64,000 nucleotides of DNA from Cellulomonas sp. PhB143 (GTDB taxonomy: Bacteria > Actinomycetota > Actinomycetes > Actinomycetales > Cellulomonadaceae), in the NCBI RefSeq assembly GCF_003752595.1, contig NZ_RKIJ01000009.1, forward strand, positions 434,001 to 498,000, written 5' to 3'. Positions within the stretch are counted from its first letter, which is position 1. Each line of letters begins with the position of its first letter. Of the stretch, positions 36,374-45,748 are shown piece by piece. The notes under the pieces are model-generated. The model had not been told where the DNA came from. It made no database searches and saw only the letters and a list, made by a program, of their open reading frames with translations. The position numbers were made by a program, and so were the translations under genes.

Positions 36374-36856
36374 CTAGGAGGCGAGGACCTCGTCGAGGAT
36401 CGCCTCCGCCTTCTCCTCCTCGGTGTGCTCCGCCAGCGCGAGCTCGGAGACGAGGATCTGGCGGGCCTTGGCGAGCATGCGCTTCTCGCCCGCCGAGAGC
36501 CCACGGTCGGCGTCCCGGCGCGAGAGGTCGCGCACGACCTCCGCCACCTTGATGACGTCGCCCGACGCGAGCTTCTCGAGGTTCGCCTTGTAGCGGCGCG
36601 ACCAGTTCGTCGGCTCTTCCGTGTACGGCGCCCGGAGCACCTCGAACACCTTGTCGAGGCCCTCCTGGCCCACGACGTCGCGAACGCCGACGAGATCGAC
36701 GTTCTCCGCCGGGACTTCGATGGTCAGGTCACCCTGTGCGACCCTGAGCTTGAGGTAGGTCTTGTCCTCCCCGCGGATGGTGCGCGTCTTGATCTCCTCG
36801 ATCAAGGCTGCTCCGTGGTGAGGGTAGACAACTGTCTCGCCTACTGTGAACGTCAT
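36374..36856 (-). CDS. carD: CarD family transcriptional regulator
   Basis: 160-aa RNA-polymerase-binding protein that stabilises open complexes at rRNA and housekeeping promoters. N-terminal Tudor-like RNAP-interaction domain ([36 protein letters not shown]), then the helical DNA-binding domain with a conserved Trp ([17 protein letters not shown]). ATG 36856 follows AAAGGGG; the open frame extends upstream but the family N-terminus starts here. Neighbour of ispD, as in mycobacteria. Confidence 0.97.
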   Translation of the reverse strand: MTFTVGETVVYPHHGAALIEEIKTRTIRGEDKTYLKLRVAQGDLTIEVPAENVDLVGVRDVVGQEGLDKVFEVLRAPYTEEPTNWSRRYKANLEKLASGDVIKVAEVVRDLSRRDADRGLSAGEKRMLAKARQILVSELALAEHTEEEKAEAILDEVLAS

Positions 36857-36867
36857 CGGCTTGGTGT

Positions 36868-36891
36868 CCCCTTTCGCGGCATTCAATTCTA
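36868..36891 (-). promoter_or_regulatory. carD promoter -10 and ribosome site
   Basis: Minus-strand TAGAAT (36891-36886) sits about 30 nt before the ATG with AAAGGGG (36874-36868) between, so carD, unlike ispD, has a leadered transcript. Confidence 0.6.
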
Positions 36892-36985
36892 CCATGCAGG
36901 GGGTCGGCCTCCCGGTCCTCGTGCAGGTGACGGAGCCGCCGCGGTCCGCGGCACGCTCGCACCCCGGACGCACTAGGCTGTGGCC

Positions 36986-37066
36986 GTGGGCGCCGCGCGC
37001 TCCACCGCGCACGGCCACGGAGAGCCGCGCGCGAGCCCGAGCAAGCAACATTGGAGAGCACCGTGA
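36986..37066 (+). CDS. Possible 26-codon leaderless upstream ORF
   Basis: GTG 36986 lies six nt after TAGGCT (36974-36979), the same geometry as many leaderless genes here. The frame runs 26 codons (basic, His/Arg/Ala-rich) and its TGA overlaps the lipoprotein GTG as GTGA. It could couple translation to the lipoprotein. No conservation test is possible here; TAGGCT may simply be the promoter of a leadered lipoprotein mRNA. Confidence 0.3.
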   Translation: MGAARSTAHGHGEPRASPSKQHWRAP

Positions 37067-37572
37067 CCCGCGTGAGACGACCCGCCGACCGCCGGACCGC
37101 GCGACTGGGTCGCACCGCGACACTCGTGGTGGGCGCCGCCGCCCTCTCCCTGCTCGCCGGCTGCGCACCGAACGAGACGGACGCCTTCTACGCACCCTCG
37201 GACGGCCTGGACACCCGCGACCTGGGCGACGTGCGCGGCGTCAACCTCCTCGTGCTGTCCTCCGGGGAGGGCGACGCAGGCTCCCTGCACGGCGCGTTCA
37301 CCAACGACGGCGGCTCGACCGTCCAGATCCAGGTCAGCCCCGAGGGCGGGTCGCCGGTGACGGTCCCCGTCGACGCGGGCGACACGGTCTACCTCGGCAC
37401 GCAGGACGGCGAGGACGCGACCTTCGCGAGCGTCGACGTCGCGCCGGGCGGGCTCCTGCCCCTGACGATCACCGCCGGCGAGGCGACCGAGGACATCTCC
37501 GTCCCGGTCCTCGACGGCACGCTGCCCGCCTACTCGGACTCGGTCCCGAGCACCGGCCCGAGCGCCGGCTGA
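37063..37572 (+). CDS. Lipoprotein of unknown function beside the pst operon
   Basis: 169 aa: Arg-rich start, hydrophobic helix, lipobox LLAGC ([17 protein letters not shown]), then a single beta-sandwich-like domain ([34 protein letters not shown]). It resembles small copper/cell-wall lipoprotein domains only in topology; no function is assigned. GTG 37063 with GGAG 8 nt upstream is preferred over TTG 37051. Followed by the second palindromic element. Confidence 0.75.
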   Translation: MTRVRRPADRRTARLGRTATLVVGAAALSLLAGCAPNETDAFYAPSDGLDTRDLGDVRGVNLLVLSSGEGDAGSLHGAFTNDGGSTVQIQVSPEGGSPVTVPVDAGDTVYLGTQDGEDATFASVDVAPGGLLPLTITAGEATEDISVPVLDGTLPAYSDSVPSTGPSAG

Positions 37573-37613
37573 CCCTGAGCACCGGCTGACCCTGGGGGCG
37601 CGCCGCGCCACCC

Positions 37614-37681
37614 TCCGCCGAGAAGTCGAAAAATGCCCCTCTTTCCGCGGAAAGAGGGGCTTTTTTCGACTTCTCGGCGGA
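37614..37681. repeat. Palindromic element copy 2, between lipoprotein and pstB
   Basis: 68 bp, same length as the ureF copy. Inverted arms pair over 20 bp, one T-T mismatch, then 12 more bp to a dinucleotide turn. The outer 17 nt (TCCGCCGAGAAGTCGAA) equal those of 3382-3449. Its A-run and T-run make it a good bidirectional rho-independent terminator for the lipoprotein (plus) and pstB (minus) genes. Confidence 0.9.
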
Positions 37682-37694
37682 ACGGGTCAGACGA

Positions 37695-38474
37695 TCACCC
37701 GAAGCGACCGGAGATGTAGTCCTCCGTGGCCTTCTCGGTCGGCGACGCGAACATGACGCCGGTCTCGTCCATCTCGATCAGGCGGCCCGGCTTGCCCGTG
37801 CCCGCGATGTTGAAGAACGCGGTGCGGTCGCTCACGCGCGCCGCCTGCTGCATGTTGTGCGTGACGATGACGATCGTGAAGTCCCGCTTGAGCTCGGAGA
37901 TCAGATCCTCGATCGCGAGCGTCGAGATCGGGTCGAGCGCGGAGCACGGCTCGTCCATGAGCAGCACCTGCGGCTTGACGGCGATCGCCCGCGCGATGCA
38001 CAGCCGCTGCTGCTGACCGCCGGACAGGCCCGAGCCCGGCTTGGCGAGCCGGTCCTTGACCTCCTCCCAGAGGTTCGCGCCGCGCAGCGACGTCTCCACG
38101 AGCTCCGCGGCGTCCGCCTTCGAGATCCTCTTGTTCACGAGGCGCACGCCCGCGAGGACGTTCTCCTCGATGGACATCGTCGGGAACGGGTTGGGCCGCT
38201 GGAAGACCATCCCGACCTGACGACGGACGGCGACCGGGTCGACGTCGTCCCCGTACAGGTCCACGCCCTCCATCGCCACGGTCCCCTCGACGCGGGCGCC
38301 GGGGATGACCTCGTGCATGCGGTTCAGCGTGCGCAGGAAGGTGGACTTGCCACAGCCGGAGGGGCCGATGAACGCGGTCACCGACTGCGGCTCGATCGCC
38401 ATGCTGACGTCCTGGACGGCCAGGAAGTCGCCGTAGTAGATGTTCAGGTCCTTCACGTCGATGCGTTGTGACAT
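37695..38474 (-). CDS. pstB: Phosphate ABC transporter ATP-binding protein PstB
   Basis: 259-aa ATPase of the high-affinity phosphate importer. Walker [10 protein letters not shown] at about 34-42, the PstB-specific [10 protein letters not shown]-loop [13 protein letters not shown], signature LSGGQQQRL, Walker [15 protein letters not shown]-loop [11 protein letters not shown] 38474 with GAGGAG upstream. Last gene of pstSCAB. Confidence 0.98.
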   Translation of the reverse strand: MSQRIDVKDLNIYYGDFLAVQDVSMAIEPQSVTAFIGPSGCGKSTFLRTLNRMHEVIPGARVEGTVAMEGVDLYGDDVDPVAVRRQVGMVFQRPNPFPTMSIEENVLAGVRLVNKRISKADAAELVETSLRGANLWEEVKDRLAKPGSGLSGGQQQRLCIARAIAVKPQVLLMDEPCSALDPISTLAIEDLISELKRDFTIVIVTHNMQQAARVSDRTAFFNIAGTGKPGRLIEMDETGVMFASPTEKATEDYISGRFG

Positions 38475-38559
38475 CGTCAGCTCCTCGTTCTCGCGGGAGG
38501 CGCAGCGTGCCGCGCCGTGGTGCTCGTACCGGGCCGGCGGCCGGCCGGCCGCGTCGTCA

Positions 38560-39537
38560 TCAGCGCATCCTCGGGGAGAAGTAGCGCGAGACGAGGCGGG
38601 CGAGCAGGTTGAGCAGCATGACGATGAGGATCAGCGTCAGCGCGGCCGCCCAGGCCCGGTCGTAGTTGATGGTCGTGATGCAGTCCGTCGCCGAGCTGCT
38701 GCAGGGCGCCAGGCCCTTGGAGTACTGGTCGTAGACGTACACCGGCAGCGTCATCATCCGGCCGGCGAACAGGTTGTAGTTGATCGAGTCGATGACGCCC
38801 ACCGTGACCAGCAGCGGGGCGGTCTCCCCCACCACCCGCGCGACGGCGAGCATCACGCCCGTGACGATCCCGGCCACCGCGGTGCGCAGCACGACCTTCA
38901 CGATGGTGAGCCACTTCGGCACGCCCAGCGCGTAGGAGGCCTCCCGCAGCTCGTTCGGCACGAGCTTGAGCATCTCCTCGGTCGAGCGCACCACCACGGG
39001 GATCATGAGGACCGACAGCGCGACCGAGCCCATGAGGCCGAACCGGGCACCGGCGCCGAAGAAGAGCGCGAAGAGCGCGTACGCGAAGAGCCCGGCGACG
39101 ATCGAGGGGATGCCCGTCATCACGTCGACGAAGAACGTGACGGCGCGGGCCACGTGCCCGGTGCCGTACTCGACGAGGTAGATCGCGGTGAGGATGCCGA
39201 TCGGCACCGAGATGACGGCGGCGCCCGCCGTGATCTCGAGCGTGCCGACGATCGCGTGGTAGATGCCGCCGGCGTCCATGCCGCCGAACACCCCGCGCAT
39301 CGAGTGCTGCAGGAAGTACGGGCTGAACCGGTCGATCCCCTTGTCCACGACGGTCCACGCGACGGACACGAGCGGGACCATCGCGAGGGCGAACGCCAGG
39401 TAGACGAGCACCTGCATGATGCGGTCCGTGCGGAACCGGCGCGCGTCGACCTGGCGCAGGCTCGCGGCGACCGCGAGGGTCCGCTCGTCCGAGGAGCCGG
39501 GAGCGCCGGCCGGGGAGGGCGAGGTGAGCGTGGTCAT
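38560..39537 (-). CDS. pstA: Phosphate ABC transporter permease PstA
   Basis: 325-aa inner-membrane permease with six predicted helices: [18 protein letters not shown] at the start, the binding-protein-dependent transport motif in [22 protein letters not shown], and [16 protein letters not shown] at the end. ATG 39537 is one nt after the pstC stop. Works as a PstA-PstC heterodimer with PstB. Confidence 0.97.
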   Translation of the reverse strand: MTTLTSPSPAGAPGSSDERTLAVAASLRQVDARRFRTDRIMQVLVYLAFALAMVPLVSVAWTVVDKGIDRFSPYFLQHSMRGVFGGMDAGGIYHAIVGTLEITAGAAVISVPIGILTAIYLVEYGTGHVARAVTFFVDVMTGIPSIVAGLFAYALFALFFGAGARFGLMGSVALSVLMIPVVVRSTEEMLKLVPNELREASYALGVPKWLTIVKVVLRTAVAGIVTGVMLAVARVVGETAPLLVTVGVIDSINYNLFAGRMMTLPVYVYDQYSKGLAPCSSSATDCITTINYDRAWAAALTLILIVMLLNLLARLVSRYFSPRMR

Positions 39538-39538
39538 G

Positions 39539-40540
39539 TCAGTTCGCCCCCGAGAAGTCCTTGCGCCGCGCGACGATCGCGCGGGCAGCCATGTTGACGA
39601 CCATGGTGATGACGAACAGCGCCAGCCCGGTCGCGATCAGCGTGTTCACGCCCAGCGGCGGAGCCTCCGGGTACTGGGCGGCGATGTTCGCGGCGATGGT
39701 CTGCTGCTTGCCCGCCTGGAGGACGGCGAAGGAGTACACGAAGCCCGGCGAGAGGATCATCAGCACGGCCATCGTCTCGCCCAGCGCGCGGCCGAGGCCG
39801 AGCATCGCGCCCGAGACGATCCCGGACAGGGCGAACGGCAGGACGGCGGTGCGCACCATCTCCCAGCGCGTCGCGCCGAGCGCGAGCGCCGCCTCCTCGT
39901 GCAGCTTGGGCGTCTGGAGGAAGACCTCGCGGCACACGGCCGTGACGATCGGCAGGATCATCACTGCGAGCACGACCGATGCGGTCAGCAGCACGCGGGA
40001 CGGGTCGGACGCCGGGCCGGCGAACAGCGGGAACCAGCCGAGGACGTCGGCGAGCCACACCCAGATCGGGTGGACGAACCCGACGAGCACGATCGCGCCC
40101 CAGAGTCCGTAGACCACCGAGGGGATGGCGGCGAGCAGGTCGACGGCGTACCCGAGCGCCTGGGCGAGCCGCCGCGGCGCGTAGTGCGAGATGAACAGCG
40201 CGATCCCGATCGCCAGCGGCACCGCGATGACGAGCGCGAGCGCGGAGGCGAGCAGGGTGCCGAAGACGAGGGGACCGATGAACTCCAGCAGCGAGGTGTC
40301 CTGGGGGAACCAGGAGACCGCGTCCGCGAGCTCGTCGCTCGGCGTCGAGATCGCGGGCCACGCCTGGACCACGAGGAACACCGCGACGGCGGCCAGCACC
40401 ACGAGGATCAGGACGCCCGAGCCCGTCGAGACGAGGCGGAACGCGCGGTTCGCGCCGTGGTCGCGCGGCGTCCGGCGCGCACCCCGGCGGGGCGCCGGCT
40501 GCGGTCGGTCGGCGGCGGTCGGGGGCGACGTGGCGCTCAC
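39539..40540 (-). CDS. pstC: Phosphate ABC transporter permease PstC
   Basis: 333-aa permease partner of PstA. Basic N-terminus, first helix LILVVLAAVAVFLVVQAW, ABC permease EAA loop EEAALALGATRWEMVRTAVLP, six helices. GTG 40540 with GGGAG upstream. Separated from pstS by a strong hairpin at 40613-40654. Confidence 0.97.
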   Translation of the reverse strand: MSATSPPTAADRPQPAPRRGARRTPRDHGANRAFRLVSTGSGVLILVVLAAVAVFLVVQAWPAISTPSDELADAVSWFPQDTSLLEFIGPLVFGTLLASALALVIAVPLAIGIALFISHYAPRRLAQALGYAVDLLAAIPSVVYGLWGAIVLVGFVHPIWVWLADVLGWFPLFAGPASDPSRVLLTASVVLAVMILPIVTAVCREVFLQTPKLHEEAALALGATRWEMVRTAVLPFALSGIVSGAMLGLGRALGETMAVLMILSPGFVYSFAVLQAGKQQTIAANIAAQYPEAPPLGVNTLIATGLALFVITMVVNMAARAIVARRKDFSGAN

Positions 40541-40612
40541 GCGGTCTCCCAGGGTCGGTGGTGCATGGTTCTCAGCCTCTCTGCGGACCCGCCGAGGCGG
40601 TTCCCGTGCGGA

Positions 40613-40654
40613 CGCCGGCGGGCCGGTCGCGGGTGAGCGACCGTCCCGCCGGCG
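40613..40654 (-). terminator. Hairpin between pstS and pstC
   Basis: 18-bp stem with a single C-T mismatch and a 6-nt loop, just after the pstS stop and before pstC on the same strand. Likely a partial terminator or processing/stability element that keeps PstS in excess over the membrane subunits. Confidence 0.75.
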
Positions 40655-40667
40655 GGTGCGGCATCGA

Positions 40668-41795
40668 TCAGGACTTGGCGCTGATGGCGTCGATCGCCTT
40701 CTGCGCCTCGGCCCGGAACTCGTCCGAGATCGGGGCGGAGCCCGCGGCGGACGCGGCGGCCTGCTGGCCCTCCTCGCTCACGACGTACGTGAGGAAGCCC
40801 TTGACGAGGTCGGCCGTGGCCCGGTCCTCGTACGTGGTGCAGGCGATGTCGTAGGAGGCGAGCACCAGCGGGTAGGTGCTCGGGTCCGTCGACGTGCGGT
40901 CGATCTCGAGGGCGAAGTCCGCGTCGCCGCGCCCCTCGACGCGGGGCGAGGCGTCGACGATCGCCGACGCGCCCTCGGGGTTGTGCGCCACGTACTCGTC
41001 GCCCACCTTGATCGAGACCGTGCCGAGGTCGCCGGCCTGCGAGGAGTCGGCGTAGGAGATGGTCCCCTGGCCGCCCTCGACGGTCTGGATGATCCCGGAG
41101 GTGCCCTTGGCGGACTGGCCGCCCTCGATCGGGAAGTCGCCCGACGGGTCGTACGGCCAGCCGTCCGCCCCGGCACCCTTGAGGTACTCGGTGAAGTTCT
41201 CGGTCGTGCCCGACTCGTCGGAGCGGTGCACCGGCGTGATCGCCAGGTCGGGGAGCTTCGCGTCCGTGTTCTGGTCCGCGATCGCCTTGTCGTTCCACTT
41301 GGTGATCTTGCCGTCGAAGATCTTGCCGATGGTCGCGGCGTCGAGGTTCAGGTTGTCCACGCCGTCGAGGTTGAAGACCACCGCGATCGGGCTGACGTAG
41401 ACGGGGATCTCGATGACGTCGCTGTCGGAGCAGCGCGTCGCGGCGTCGGTGAGCTCGTCGTCGGCGAGCGCGGCGTCGGAGCCGGCGAACGCGGTGCCGC
41501 CCTTGATGAAGTTGGTGCGGCCACCGCCCGACCCGACCGGGTCGTAGTTGACGGTGACGTCCGGGTTGGCGCTCTGGAAGCCGGCGCGCCAGGCGTCCAT
41601 CGCGGCGCCCTGGGCGGAGGAGCCGGCGCCGTTGAGCTCGCCGCTCAGGTCGCTCTCGGCGGCGGCCGGGGAGGCGGAGCCGTCGGAGCCCGCGGTGTCA
41701 CCGACCGGGTCGTCGGAGCCGCATGCGGTCAGCGTCAGGGCGAGGGCGCCCACGGCGACCGCGGTACCCACGCGGGAGATTCGGCTGAGCTTCAC
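40668..41795 (-). CDS. pstS: Phosphate-binding lipoprotein PstS
   Basis: High-affinity phosphate receptor anchored to the membrane. 375 aa; signal peptide with lipobox LTAC (LALTLTACGSDD), phosphate-binding loops GAGSSAQGAAMDAW, SGGGRTNFIKGGTAFAGSD, HRSDESGTTENFTEYL. GTG 41795 places the signal peptide at the usual distance; ATG 41807 four codons upstream is an alternative. First gene of the pst operon, preceded by a PHO box. Confidence 0.95.
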   Translation of the reverse strand: MKLSRISRVGTAVAVGALALTLTACGSDDPVGDTAGSDGSASPAAAESDLSGELNGAGSSAQGAAMDAWRAGFQSANPDVTVNYDPVGSGGGRTNFIKGGTAFAGSDAALADDELTDAATRCSDSDVIEIPVYVSPIAVVFNLDGVDNLNLDAATIGKIFDGKITKWNDKAIADQNTDAKLPDLAITPVHRSDESGTTENFTEYLKGAGADGWPYDPSGDFPIEGGQSAKGTSGIIQTVEGGQGTISYADSSQAGDLGTVSIKVGDEYVAHNPEGASAIVDASPRVEGRGDADFALEIDRTSTDPSTYPLVLASYDIACTTYEDRATADLVKGFLTYVVSEEGQQAAASAAGSAPISDEFRAEAQKAIDAISAKS

Positions 41796-41885
41796 GTGTC
41801 GATCCATCCTGTTCAGCGTCTGTGGTCACGGCGGGTGCCGTCGACGTGGCTGACGCTAAGGAGGGCGGATGACGCGCTCGGGCTC

Positions 41886-41907
41886 CGCGGGTGAACGAGG
41901 GATGAAC
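41886..41907 (-). promoter_or_regulatory. PHO box upstream of pstS
   Basis: Two adjacent 11-nt direct repeats on the minus strand, GTTCATCCCTC and GTTCACCCGCG, matching the PhoP/RegX3-type GTTCAYC half-site spacing. A -10-like TAGCGT lies about 28 nt downstream (41858-41853), putting the box next to the -35 region as expected for activation under phosphate limitation. Confidence 0.82.
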
Positions 41908-41964
41908 GCTGGCGGTCAGGACGGGGCCCGGCGCGCGGGGCGGGCCGGGCTGCCGCACCATGCG

Positions 41965-42663
41965 TCAGCCCGCGTCGTCGGCGAGCTTGTAGCCGAGGCC
42001 GCGCACCGTCAGGAGCAGGGCGGGGGCCGACGGGTCGGGCTCGATCTTCGCGCGCACCCGCTTGACGTGGACGTCGAGCGTCTTGGTGTCGCCCACGTAG
42101 TCCGAGCCCCAGACCCGGTCGATGAGCTGGCCGCGGGTCAGCACGCGGCCGGGGTTGCGCAGGAAGAGCTCGAGCAGCTCGAACTCCTTGAGCGGGAACG
42201 AGACGGCCTCGCCGCGCACCGCGACGGTGTGCCGGTCGACGTCCATCGCCACGTCGCCGACGACGAGCGCGTCGTCGTCCTCCCCCTCGACCGCCCGGTC
42301 CGCGCCGCGCCGGCGCAGCACCGCGCGCACGCGAGCCAGGAGCTCACGGAACGAGTACGGCTTGGTCACGTAGTCGTCCGCCCCGAGCTCGAGCCCCACG
42401 ACCTTGTCGATCTCCGAGTCCTTGGCCGTCAGCATGATGACGGGCACGTCGCCGCGGCGCCGCAGCTCCCGGCACACCTCCGTCCCGCTGAGGCCCGGCA
42501 GCATGAGGTCGAGCAGGACGATGTCGGCACCGCCCGCGTCGTAGGCCGCGAGCGCCTCGTTGCCGTCCGCCGCGGCGACGACGTCGTACCCCTCGCGGGT
42601 GAGCTGGTACGTCAGCGGGTCACGGTAGGACTCCTCGTCCTCGACCACCAGGATGCGCGTCAC
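41965..42663 (-). CDS. regX3: Phosphate-responsive response regulator RegX3/PhoP-like
   Basis: 232-aa OmpR-family regulator. Receiver domain with phospho-acceptor Asp in IVLLDLMLPG (about D52) and Lys in MLTAKDSEI; winged-helix DNA-binding domain with LKEFELLELFLRNPGRVLTR and LDVHVKRVRAKIEPD. GTG 42663 overlaps the kinase TGA by 4 nt. Its expected targets are the PHO boxes at 41886 and 43975. Symbol from conserved order with senX3, gpm and mshA. Confidence 0.93.
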   Translation of the reverse strand: MTRILVVEDEESYRDPLTYQLTREGYDVVAAADGNEALAAYDAGGADIVLLDLMLPGLSGTEVCRELRRRGDVPVIMLTAKDSEIDKVVGLELGADDYVTKPYSFRELLARVRAVLRRRGADRAVEGEDDDALVVGDVAMDVDRHTVAVRGEAVSFPLKEFELLELFLRNPGRVLTRGQLIDRVWGSDYVGDTKTLDVHVKRVRAKIEPDPSAPALLLTVRGLGYKLADDAG

Positions 42664-43904
42664 TCGTCGATCTCCTCGTCCCTCGCGGCGCCGGGCTGTC
42701 CCGGCGCGCCGTCGGTGTCCTGATCAGGTCCGGTCCCCGGGCCCTGCCCCGGTCCCCCCTGCGCCGCGGGGATCCGCAGCGTGAACGTCGAACCTCTGCC
42801 GGGCTCCGACCACACCGTCACGTCGCCGCCGTGGTCGGCGGCCACGTGCTTGACGATGCTCAGCCCGAGCCCCGTGCCCCCGGTGTCGCGCGAGCGCGCC
42901 GGGTCGACGCGGTAGAAGCGCTCGAACACCCGGTCCTGCGCCGCGCGCGAGATGCCGATCCCCTGGTCCACGACCGCGATCTCCACGAGGCCGGTGGTGC
43001 GGGCGACCGTGACCCCGACGCCTACGCGCGTGCCGGGGTTGGAGTAGGAGACCGCGTTGTCGAGCAGGTTGCGCAGCGCGGTGACGAGCAGCCCGTGGTC
43101 CCCGTAGACGTGGGCGTCGAGCTGCCCGCCGGCGGTCAGCGTGATGCCCTTGCCCTGCGCGGTGGTGCGGGCGCGGTCGACGGCCTCCTCGACGACGCTG
43201 CGCACGTCGACGACGCCCACCTGCTGCAGCGCCCCGGCGACCTGGAGGCGGGAGAGCTCGATGATCTCCTGCACGAGCGCCGACAGGCGCGTCGCCTCCT
43301 GCTGCATCCGCTCGCTGAAGCGTCGCACCGCGACCGGGTCGTCGGCAGCGTCCTGCACCGTCTCAGCGAGCAGCGCGAGGGCGCCCACCGGGGTCTTCAG
43401 CTCGTGGGAGACGTTGACGACGAAGTCACGGCGGATCATCTCGACCCGGTGGGCCTCCGTGCGGTCCTCGGCGAGGACCAGGATGTGGTGCGAGGAGAGC
43501 TGGGCGACCCGCACCTGCAGCACCACCTGCCCGCGCCCGACGGGACCGCGGGGCAGGTCCAGCTCCTCGTCGCGGATCACGCCGTCGCGCCGCACCGCGT
43601 CCACCAGGTCGCGGATCGCGACGTGCGCGATCGCGTCGTCGCGCACCACGCCGAGCGCGTAGGCGGGCGGGCTGGCCCGCAGCACGTCGCCGTCGGGGTC
43701 CAGGACCACGGCGGCCGAGCGCAGCACGGCGAGGACCCGGACGAGGCCGTCCTCGAGCTCAGGGGTCGTGTCCGTCCGGTCCGGGCGGCGGTGGCGCTCG
43801 CCCAGCCGGAACATCGCCGTGGCGACCACGCCGACGACCACCCCGACCACGCCGGCCATCAGTGCGCCCACGCCGCCGTCGAGCCCGCCCGCCTCCCAGA
43901 TCAC
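42660..43904 (-). CDS. senX3: Sensor histidine kinase SenX3/PhoR-like
   Basis: 414 aa. One N-terminal membrane helix (about 13-32), a PAS-like segment (about 55-150), HisKA with the phosphorylated His in VVNVSHELKTP (about H167), and HATPase_c with LLDNAVSYSNPGTRV, DQGIGI and GGTGLGLSIVKH. GTG 43904 lies six nt after TACCCT (leaderless); the frame continues upstream but without a plausible start. The order mshA-gpm-senX3-regX3 is shared with Mycobacterium tuberculosis, which supports the name. Confidence 0.93.
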   Translation of the reverse strand: MIWEAGGLDGGVGALMAGVVGVVVGVVATAMFRLGERHRRPDRTDTTPELEDGLVRVLAVLRSAAVVLDPDGDVLRASPPAYALGVVRDDAIAHVAIRDLVDAVRRDGVIRDEELDLPRGPVGRGQVVLQVRVAQLSSHHILVLAEDRTEAHRVEMIRRDFVVNVSHELKTPVGALALLAETVQDAADDPVAVRRFSERMQQEATRLSALVQEIIELSRLQVAGALQQVGVVDVRSVVEEAVDRARTTAQGKGITLTAGGQLDAHVYGDHGLLVTALRNLLDNAVSYSNPGTRVGVGVTVARTTGLVEIAVVDQGIGISRAAQDRVFERFYRVDPARSRDTGGTGLGLSIVKHVAADHGGDVTVWSEPGRGSTFTLRIPAAQGGPGQGPGTGPDQDTDGAPGQPGAARDEEIDE

Positions 43905-43974
43905 CCCCACAGGGTACGGGCGCGGCGCGGCGGCGCGGCGTCGCCCCGGGCACCGTGGGACGCCGTCACCCAAC

Positions 43975-44007
43975 GTTCACCTCGCGGGGGCCCGTCGTTC
44001 ATCGCGG
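43975..44007 (+). promoter_or_regulatory. PHO box in the senX3-phoU divergent region
   Basis: GTTCACC at 43975 and GTTCATC at 43997 are exactly 22 nt (two 11-nt turns) apart, with a degenerate middle unit. Orientation fits activation of phoU, but feedback on senX3 is equally possible. Confidence 0.65.
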
Positions 44008-44152
44008 CGACCGCGCCGACTCACGTCCCGGTGGCACAGTGGCCGGGACCGGCAGCGGCGCGCCCACAGGCGCGCGGGCCGGCGCCGCCCCCGCCGGACC
44101 GCGGTCGGGGCGACCGCAGACCAGGGAGCAGGGCTCCCGTGAAGGGGTATCC

Positions 44153-44830
44153 ATGCGCGAGATCTTCGAGGCCGAGCTCAAGCAGGTCGGGGACGACCTC
44201 CTCGAGATGAGCACGCTCGTGGTGCAGGCCGTCGACAAGGCGGGCCGGGCGCTCCTGGAGGTCGACCTCGGCCTCGCGCAGGAGGTCATCGTCGCCGACC
44301 AGGCGATCGACGAGATCGAGCGCGAGCTCGACGCGCGGTGCGTGCTCCTGCTCGCCCAGCAGGCGCCGGTGGCGACGGACCTGCGCGTCGTGGTCAGCGC
44401 GCTGCGGATGAGCGCGACGCTCGAGCGGATGGGCGACCTCGCCCGGCACGTCGCGGAGATCGCCCGTGGCCGCTACCCCGAGCCCGCCACGCCGTCGCTC
44501 GCCGGGGTGTTCGCGCAGATGCACGAGGCGGCGACCCGCGCGGCGCGCCGCGTCGAGGCGCTCCTGCAGACCCGCGACCTGGCGGACGCCGACCAGATCG
44601 CCCGGGACGACGACGTGCTCGACGCCCTCCACCAGGAGACGTTCGCCGCGATGCTCGGGGGGACCTGGCCGGGGTCCACGCAGGAGACCGTGGACGTCAC
44701 GCTGCTCAGCCGGTTCTACGAGCGCTTCGGGGACCACAGCGTCTCCATCGCCGAGCGCGTGACCTTCCTCGTCACCGGCGAGTTCAACGAGGCCGCCCAC
44801 TCGCGCGGCGCGCACGAGAACTCGCTCTGA
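44153..44830 (+). CDS. phoU: Phosphate signalling regulator PhoU
   Basis: 225-aa all-helical protein of two PhoU repeats (LVVQAVDKAGRALLEVD; metal-binding-type E/DxxxD stretches such as ALRMSATLERMGDLARHVAEIA and LSRFYERFGDHSVSIAERV). Links PstSCAB transport state to SenX3, keeping the system off when phosphate is plentiful. ATG 44153 with GAAGGGG upstream. Divergent from senX3. Confidence 0.96.
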   Translation: MREIFEAELKQVGDDLLEMSTLVVQAVDKAGRALLEVDLGLAQEVIVADQAIDEIERELDARCVLLLAQQAPVATDLRVVVSALRMSATLERMGDLARHVAEIARGRYPEPATPSLAGVFAQMHEAATRAARRVEALLQTRDLADADQIARDDDVLDALHQETFAAMLGGTWPGSTQETVDVTLLSRFYERFGDHSVSIAERVTFLVTGEFNEAAHSRGAHENSL

Positions 44831-44842
44831 GCACGGCCCCCC

Positions 44843-44896
44843 GCACGACGACGGGCGGCGCCCGAGGATCCCCTCGGACGCCGCCCGTCGTCGTGC
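44843..44896. terminator. Bidirectional terminator between phoU and gpmA
   Basis: 25-bp inverted repeat with one C-A mismatch and an ATCC loop between converging genes. Confidence 0.87.
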
Positions 44897-44916
44897 CGGC
44901 CGCGCCGGCGCCGCGG

Positions 44917-45654
44917 CTACCGGCCCTGGTTCGCGACCGCGGCGATCGCGTCGGACGCCGCCGCGGGGTCGAGGTACTGCCCGCCCCGGGTCACCGGCAC
45001 CAGGTCCTCGTCCAGCTCGTACAGCAGCGGGATGCCCGTCGGGACGTTGAGGCCCGCGATGTCCTCGTCCGAGATCCCGTCGAGGTGCTTGATGATCGCG
45101 CGCAGCGAGTTGCCGTGCGCGGCGACCAGCACGGTCTTGCCCGCCCGCAGGTCCGGGACGATCTCGCCCTCCCAGTAGGGCAGCGCGCGCGTCAGGACGT
45201 CCTTGAGGCACTCGGTGCGCACGACGGGCGCGTCGGAGTAGCGCGGGTCGGAGTCCTGGGAGAACTCGGAGCCCAGCTCGATCTCCGGCGGCGGCGTGTC
45301 GTACGAGCGGCGCCAGAGCATGAACTGCTCGTTGCCGTACTCCTCGAGCGTCTCCTTCTTGTTCTTGCCCTGCAGCGCGCCGTAGTGCCGCTCGTTCAGG
45401 CGCCAGCTGCGCTTGACGGGGATCCAGTGCCGGTCCGCGGCGTCCAGCGCGAGGTTCGACGTCATGATCGCGCGGCGCAGGAGCGAGGTGTGCACGACGT
45501 CGGGCAGGACGCCCGCCTCCGTCAGGAGGGTCCCGCCGCGCCGCGCCTCCTCGGTGCCGGCCTCGGACAGGGGGACGTCCACCCAGCCGGTGAACAGGTT
45601 CTTGGCGTTCCAGTCGCTCTCGCCGTGGCGGAGGAGCACGAGGGTGTATGTCAT
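44917..45654 (-). CDS. gpmA: 2,3-bisphosphoglycerate-dependent phosphoglycerate mutase
   Basis: Glycolytic enzyme interconverting 3- and 2-phosphoglycerate. 245 aa. Phospho-His in [11 protein letters not shown] (about H10), [22 protein letters not shown], and the second catalytic His in [14 protein letters not shown] 45654 starts the family-typical [11 protein letters not shown]; the upstream frame is antisense shadow of the nitroreductase. Confidence 0.97.
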   Translation of the reverse strand: MTYTLVLLRHGESDWNAKNLFTGWVDVPLSEAGTEEARRGGTLLTEAGVLPDVVHTSLLRRAIMTSNLALDAADRHWIPVKRSWRLNERHYGALQGKNKKETLEEYGNEQFMLWRRSYDTPPPEIELGSEFSQDSDPRYSDAPVVRTECLKDVLTRALPYWEGEIVPDLRAGKTVLVAAHGNSLRAIIKHLDGISDEDIAGLNVPTGIPLLYELDEDLVPVTRGGQYLDPAAASDAIAAVANQGR

Positions 45655-45748
45655 GCTCCCATCTTGCCCCAGGGCGACGGCCCGGGCGCGGGTGTCCCGT
45701 CTGATGGTCCCGCGTGCGGGCGGCGCGCCGGGCACGTTGGATGGACGC

